Assembly: GCA_947464515.1 (NCBI GenBank)
Contig: CANHXF010000059.1
Coordinates: forward strand, 1 to 8,649
DNA length: 8,649 bases
Direction: 5' to 3'
DNA from: Flavobacteriales bacterium
GTDB taxonomy: Bacteria; Bacteroidota; Bacteroidia; NS11-12g; UBA955
How positions within the stretch are numbered: the stretch's first letter is position 1; each line of letters begins with the position of its first letter. Position numbers and translations under genes: made by a program. The notes beneath the pieces are model-generated. The model was given only the letters and a program-made list of their open reading frames with translations. It did no database searches and was not told where the DNA came from. Shown here in pieces: positions 5,890-8,649 of the stretch.

Positions 5890-7863
5890 GTGAAGCCAAA
5901 ATACATAATTGGCGGCATTTTTCTTTGCCTTTTAACCTGGGCTTTATCAGGAATTCGGGGATGTAACGGCATAATAAACAGCGCCGCTACCAAAACTACA
6001 CAACCCTTCAGAAACCTTGGAGATTCCGCACATTATGTTGGCATAGCCGCTTGTAAAGGCTGCCACTCGGATAAACATGCCACCTTCATCGAAACTGGTA
6101 TGGGTCAGAGTTTCCACCTGGCTGAAAGAAAATACTCAAAAGCAGATTTCAATAATGTAAAACCTGTTTACGATAAAAAAAACGACCTCTACTACTACCC
6201 TTTTTGGAAAAACGAACGACTGCATATTCAGGAATTTAAATTGCGCGGACGTGATACCATTCATAATCGCATCGAACAAATCTCTCATATCATTGGAAGC
6301 GGTCAACACACCAATAGTCACTTTTGGATGGACGGCCAACATCTATTTCAAGCACCGCTTACATTTTACACCCAAAAAGGAATTTGGGATCTGCCACCAG
6401 GTTACGAGGACTTCAATACCCATTTTAATCGGAAAATCGACATCGAATGCATGAGCTGTCACACCGGAATGCCACAAACTAAAGAGGGGTCCGTCAATAT
6501 TTTCAACAAACTACCCCTAGGGATCGATTGCGAAAGATGCCACGGACCCGGTTCACTCCACATCAAGGAAAAAACTTCTGGAATCATCTATAACACCAAC
6601 AAGCAAGCCGATTATTCCATCGTAAATCCCAAACGACTGCCTTGGAAATTACAAGTCGATATCTGTCAGCGATGCCACCTACAAGGCAACAACGTTCTTA
6701 AACCCGGAAAAAAATTCACCGATTTCAGACCAGGCATGCATCTCGACTCCATTTTTACCGTTTACATGCCAAGTCAAACAGGAAATAACCCGTTCGTTAT
6801 GGCCGGTCACGCAGAAAGATTCCAAATGAGCGCTTGCTTCAAGGGTTCGAACAAGGGTGATTTAACCAAATATAACGCAGATATCAACTTCACCTGCATC
6901 AACTGCCACAATCCCCATGTAAGCGTAAAAAAGACCAACCAAGATCGGTTTAATCAAACTTGTGTCAGCTGTCATCAACCCAAAACAAAAAAGAGTAAGT
7001 ACGATGGCTGTAGCCTCAGCACTTCAATGCGCGGAACCCAAACTTGCGTGGGTTGTCATATGCCCAGCAGCGACACCAGAGATATTCCCCATGTGAGTAT
7101 TCATGACCACTACATTTCTAGGACGAATACAAATTTCAACCTTCAAACCAATACAGTTCCCAAAGGCAAAGCAGGCCAAACCATTGGATTACACGCTGTA
7201 AATAGCCAACATCCTAGTAACGAAGAATTATTCAAAGCCTATGTGTCGTACTTCGAGAAATTTGATTCCAAAATGCTCTATTTGGACAAAGCAAAATCGC
7301 TTTACAACGACCCCAGTGCGGATTTGGCGACCAAGATTCAATATCATTATAACCTGAGAGAGCATGCATCAATCATTGAAATTTGGGAAACCGGAAGTAC
7401 CGAAGAACAGAGAACAGCTTTACTTTTAGATGCTTGGACCCAATACCGCATTGCGAAGGCCTACGACCTAAATATCCCTAATCAAAGTCAGAAAGCGCTA
7501 CAGTATTACGAAAAATCCTGCGAAGCGATGCCTTGGAATACGGATTTTACCGCCGAATACACGAATGCATTGGTTAGAGCCAATCGGATTGGTCAAGCCA
7601 AAGAATTGATTTTAGCAGCCATCAAACATCAGCCGAAAAACGAACTGTTACACTTCAACCTTGGCAACTGTTATTACCACGAAAACAACATTAGCGAAGC
7701 CATCAAGGAACTAGAAACAGCGCGTTCGCTCAATCACAAATCCCAATCTATATTGATATTAATCGACATATACTACAAAACAGCACCCCAAAAGGCAAAG
7801 GCCTTGTTTGATGAAGCAAAAAAATGGGCTGATCCAAAAATTCTCCAGAGTTGGTCGTTTTGA
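5890..7863 (+). CDS. Seven-haem c-type cytochrome with C-terminal TPR domain
   Basis: The 657-residue protein has seven CXXCH haem-attachment motifs: CKGCH (55-59), CMSCH (187-191), CERCH (214-218), CQRCH (259-263), CINCH (336-340), CVSCH (358-362) and CVGCH (386-390). The order and spacing recall cytochrome c554-type multihaem proteins of the kind found with TPR tails. Supporting segments are IIGSGQHTNSHFW (134-146) and FYTQKGIWDLPPGYE (159-173) between haems 1 and 2. Residues about 510-650 form about four TPR-like helix pairs, usually protein-binding. An N-terminal hydrophobic segment (6-21) directs export, as c-type haem attachment needs; Cys25 after IRG could be a poor lipobox, so it may be a lipoprotein or signal-anchored. 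It should transfer electrons in the periplasm or at the outer membrane; any enzymatic activity is unknown. GTG 5890 is the only plausible start: the rhodanese stop lies in the same frame just upstream, and the next Met is residue 71. Confidence 0.9.
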   Translation: MKPKYIIGGIFLCLLTWALSGIRGCNGIINSAATKTTQPFRNLGDSAHYVGIAACKGCHSDKHATFIETGMGQSFHLAERKYSKADFNNVKPVYDKKNDLYYYPFWKNERLHIQEFKLRGRDTIHNRIEQISHIIGSGQHTNSHFWMDGQHLFQAPLTFYTQKGIWDLPPGYEDFNTHFNRKIDIECMSCHTGMPQTKEGSVNIFNKLPLGIDCERCHGPGSLHIKEKTSGIIYNTNKQADYSIVNPKRLPWKLQVDICQRCHLQGNNVLKPGKKFTDFRPGMHLDSIFTVYMPSQTGNNPFVMAGHAERFQMSACFKGSNKGDLTKYNADINFTCINCHNPHVSVKKTNQDRFNQTCVSCHQPKTKKSKYDGCSLSTSMRGTQTCVGCHMPSSDTRDIPHVSIHDHYISRTNTNFNLQTNTVPKGKAGQTIGLHAVNSQHPSNEELFKAYVSYFEKFDSKMLYLDKAKSLYNDPSADLATKIQYHYNLREHASIIEIWETGSTEEQRTALLLDAWTQYRIAKAYDLNIPNQSQKALQYYEKSCEAMPWNTDFTAEYTNALVRANRIGQAKELILAAIKHQPKNELLHFNLGNCYYHENNISEAIKELETARSLNHKSQSILILIDIYYKTAPQKAKALFDEAKKWADPKILQSWSF

Positions 7864-7890
7864 GCAAAACCAATTTCACACCAAAACTTA

Positions 7891-7910
7891 TCAAATTGAT
7901 TTCAAGTTGA
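7891..7910. repeat. Tandem TCAANTTGA palindromes (candidate operator)
   Basis: TCAAATTGA (7891-7899) and TCAAGTTGA (7902-7910) are near-identical direct repeats, each a palindrome with 4-base arms and one central base. Their starts are 11 bases apart, about one helical turn, so dimers bound to both would sit on the same face of the DNA. The second copy contains the TTG of the putative -33 box before the CoA-transferase gene. This is what a repressor operator looks like, but AT-rich intergenic DNA can give such a pair by chance. Confidence 0.4.
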
Positions 7911-7939
7911 CCCCATCGGGCTGAAAATTTGTATTTTTG
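7907..7939 (+). promoter_or_regulatory. Bacteroidota-type promoter for the CoA-transferase gene
   Basis: A TTG (-33 element, 7907-7909) and TATTTTTG (-7 element, 7932-7939, exact TAnnTTTG) are separated by 22 bases, within or close to the range seen for Bacteroidota housekeeping promoters. The -7 element ends only six bases before the ATG at 7946. Transcription would therefore start at or within a few bases of the start codon, giving a leaderless or very short-leader mRNA. No Shine-Dalgarno sequence is present. This is the best promoter in the window and lies in the only gap between the cytochrome operon and this gene. Confidence 0.65.
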
Positions 7940-7945
7940 TAGAGC

Positions 7946-8599
7946 ATGCTAGACAAATTCGGAATCGCCAAAAGAATCGCACAAGAATTGCGCGATGGTT
8001 ATTATGTCAATCTGGGAATAGGTATCCCAACATTGGTAGCCAACTATATCCCCGAAGGCATGGAAGTGGTTCTACAGTCAGAAAATGGACTTCTGGGCAT
8101 GGGCGCCTTCCCTTTTGAGGGCGAAGAGGACGCTGATTTGATCAATGCAGGAAAGCAAACAGTAACGATGGTGAAAGGGGCTAGCATTTTTGATAGCGCT
8201 ACAAGCTTTGGAATGATTAGGGCGGGGAAAGTCGACTTAACCGTTTTGGGCGCCATGGAAGTGAGTGACAATGGAGATATTGCCAATTGGAAAATCCCAG
8301 GCAAAATGGTTAAAGGCATGGGCGGTGCGATGGATTTAGTAGCCTCCGCTAAGAATATAATCGTAGCGATGCAGCACACAAACAAAGCTGGCGAGAGTAA
8401 ACTACTGCCTCAGTGCTCCCTCCCCATCACAGGTTTGGGCTGCGTGAAAAAAGTCGTTACAGAATTGGGCGTGTTCGATATCACCGAAAGAGGCTTCGAA
8501 CTAAAGGAATTGGCACCCGGTGTTACCGTAGAAGAAGTACAAGCGAAAACCCTAGGAAGACTAGTGGTTGAGGGCGAAATCAAAACAGTAAACGTGTAA
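7946..8599 (+). CDS. scoB: 3-oxoacid CoA-transferase subunit B
   Basis: Subunit B of the succinyl-CoA:3-oxoacid (acetoacetate) CoA-transferase carries the catalytic glutamate that forms the glutamyl-CoA intermediate. It acts in the cytoplasm with subunit A to move CoA between succinyl-CoA and acetoacetate. The 217-residue length is normal for the family. Visible signatures are GIGIPT (24-29), SENGLLGMG (45-53, catalytic Glu46), the substrate-loop segment near GASIFDSATSFGMIRAG (78-94), VLGAMEV (100-106), GKMVKGMGGAMDLV (119-132) and the C-terminal ITGLGCVKKVVTELGVFDI (161-179). The product could also be described as an AtoA-type acetate CoA-transferase beta subunit; the sequence alone does not settle the acyl partner, though ScoB is the closer fit. 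Subunit A is not immediately upstream and cannot be in the 50 bases that remain downstream, so it is encoded elsewhere or beyond the right edge. Confidence 0.92.
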   Translation: MLDKFGIAKRIAQELRDGYYVNLGIGIPTLVANYIPEGMEVVLQSENGLLGMGAFPFEGEEDADLINAGKQTVTMVKGASIFDSATSFGMIRAGKVDLTVLGAMEVSDNGDIANWKIPGKMVKGMGGAMDLVASAKNIIVAMQHTNKAGESKLLPQCSLPITGLGCVKKVVTELGVFDITERGFELKELAPGVTVEEVQAKTLGRLVVEGEIKTVNV

Positions 8600-8649
8600 A
8601 CCACGCTTCCGCTTAACTTCCTGTATTGTACTTTTTATTTTCGCTTTGA

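Noticed and set aside
5872..5892. Stop-codon readthrough fusing rhodanese to the cytochrome
   Set aside because: The two genes are in the same frame with one TAA between them, but the cytochrome needs its own N-terminal export signal and no readthrough context or recoding structure is seen.
5730..5966. 78-codon + frame bridging the rhodanese end and the cytochrome start
   Set aside because: It overlaps the rhodanese active-site codons and the cytochrome signal sequence in another frame, and its translation is rich in Arg, Gln and Trp as expected for noise.
8044..8385. 113-codon open frame on the - strand inside scoB
   Set aside because: Fully antisense to the conserved CoA-transferase core, with no recognisable motif and no promoter or start context.
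8600..8649. Promoter or terminator in the last 50 bases
   Set aside because: AT-rich with TATTTTCG-like sequence, but no exact TAnnTTTG and no hairpin; too little sequence to judge.

Overview
The window reads as chromosomal DNA of a member of the Bacteroidota, most likely a Flavobacteriales- or Sphingobacteriales-like lineage. Three things point there: a secreted protein ending in a type IX secretion (T9SS) C-terminal sorting domain; promoter-like elements of the Bacteroidota form TAnnTTTG rather than sigma-70 boxes; and a ddl gene followed by a membrane PASTA protein, an arrangement I associate with this phylum. All convincing genes lie on the + strand. I see no rRNA, tRNA, CRISPR array, insertion sequence or integrase.

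Layout. Positions 1-230 hold an unclear start: a short open frame running in from the left edge and stopping at 39, then a small unrecognised frame ending at 220. Positions 231-3532 form a cell-wall pair. The first gene is a 906-residue protein made of two complete D-alanine--D-alanine ligase-like units in tandem. The second, overlapping it by 4 bases (GTGA), is a single-pass membrane protein with two PASTA domains. After a 123-base gap, positions 3656-7863 form a compact apparent operon: a secreted T9SS-cargo protein with a jelly-roll-like domain, a single-domain rhodanese (4-base ATGA overlap), and a seven-haem c-type cytochrome with a TPR tail (15-base gap). After an 82-base intergenic region with the best promoter in the window lies a monocistronic-looking CoA-transferase subunit B gene (7946-8599). 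The last 50 bases hold nothing I can assign.

How the genes work together. The ligase/PASTA pair links the peptidoglycan precursor dipeptide to a membrane protein whose domains usually bind peptidoglycan. The second operon combines an exported surface protein, a sulfur-transfer enzyme and a multihaem electron carrier; the pairing is suggestive, but their joint role is not evident from sequence. The CoA-transferase subunit belongs to acetoacetate/ketone-body metabolism and needs a subunit A that is not in this window.

Most notable: the duplicated ligase, whose second half has the equivalent of E. coli DdlB Tyr216 replaced by Phe and Ser150 by Cys; a perfect 10-bp inverted repeat embedded in that half's coding sequence; the haem-TPR operon; and a tandem TCAANTTGA repeat over a near-leaderless promoter before the CoA-transferase gene.
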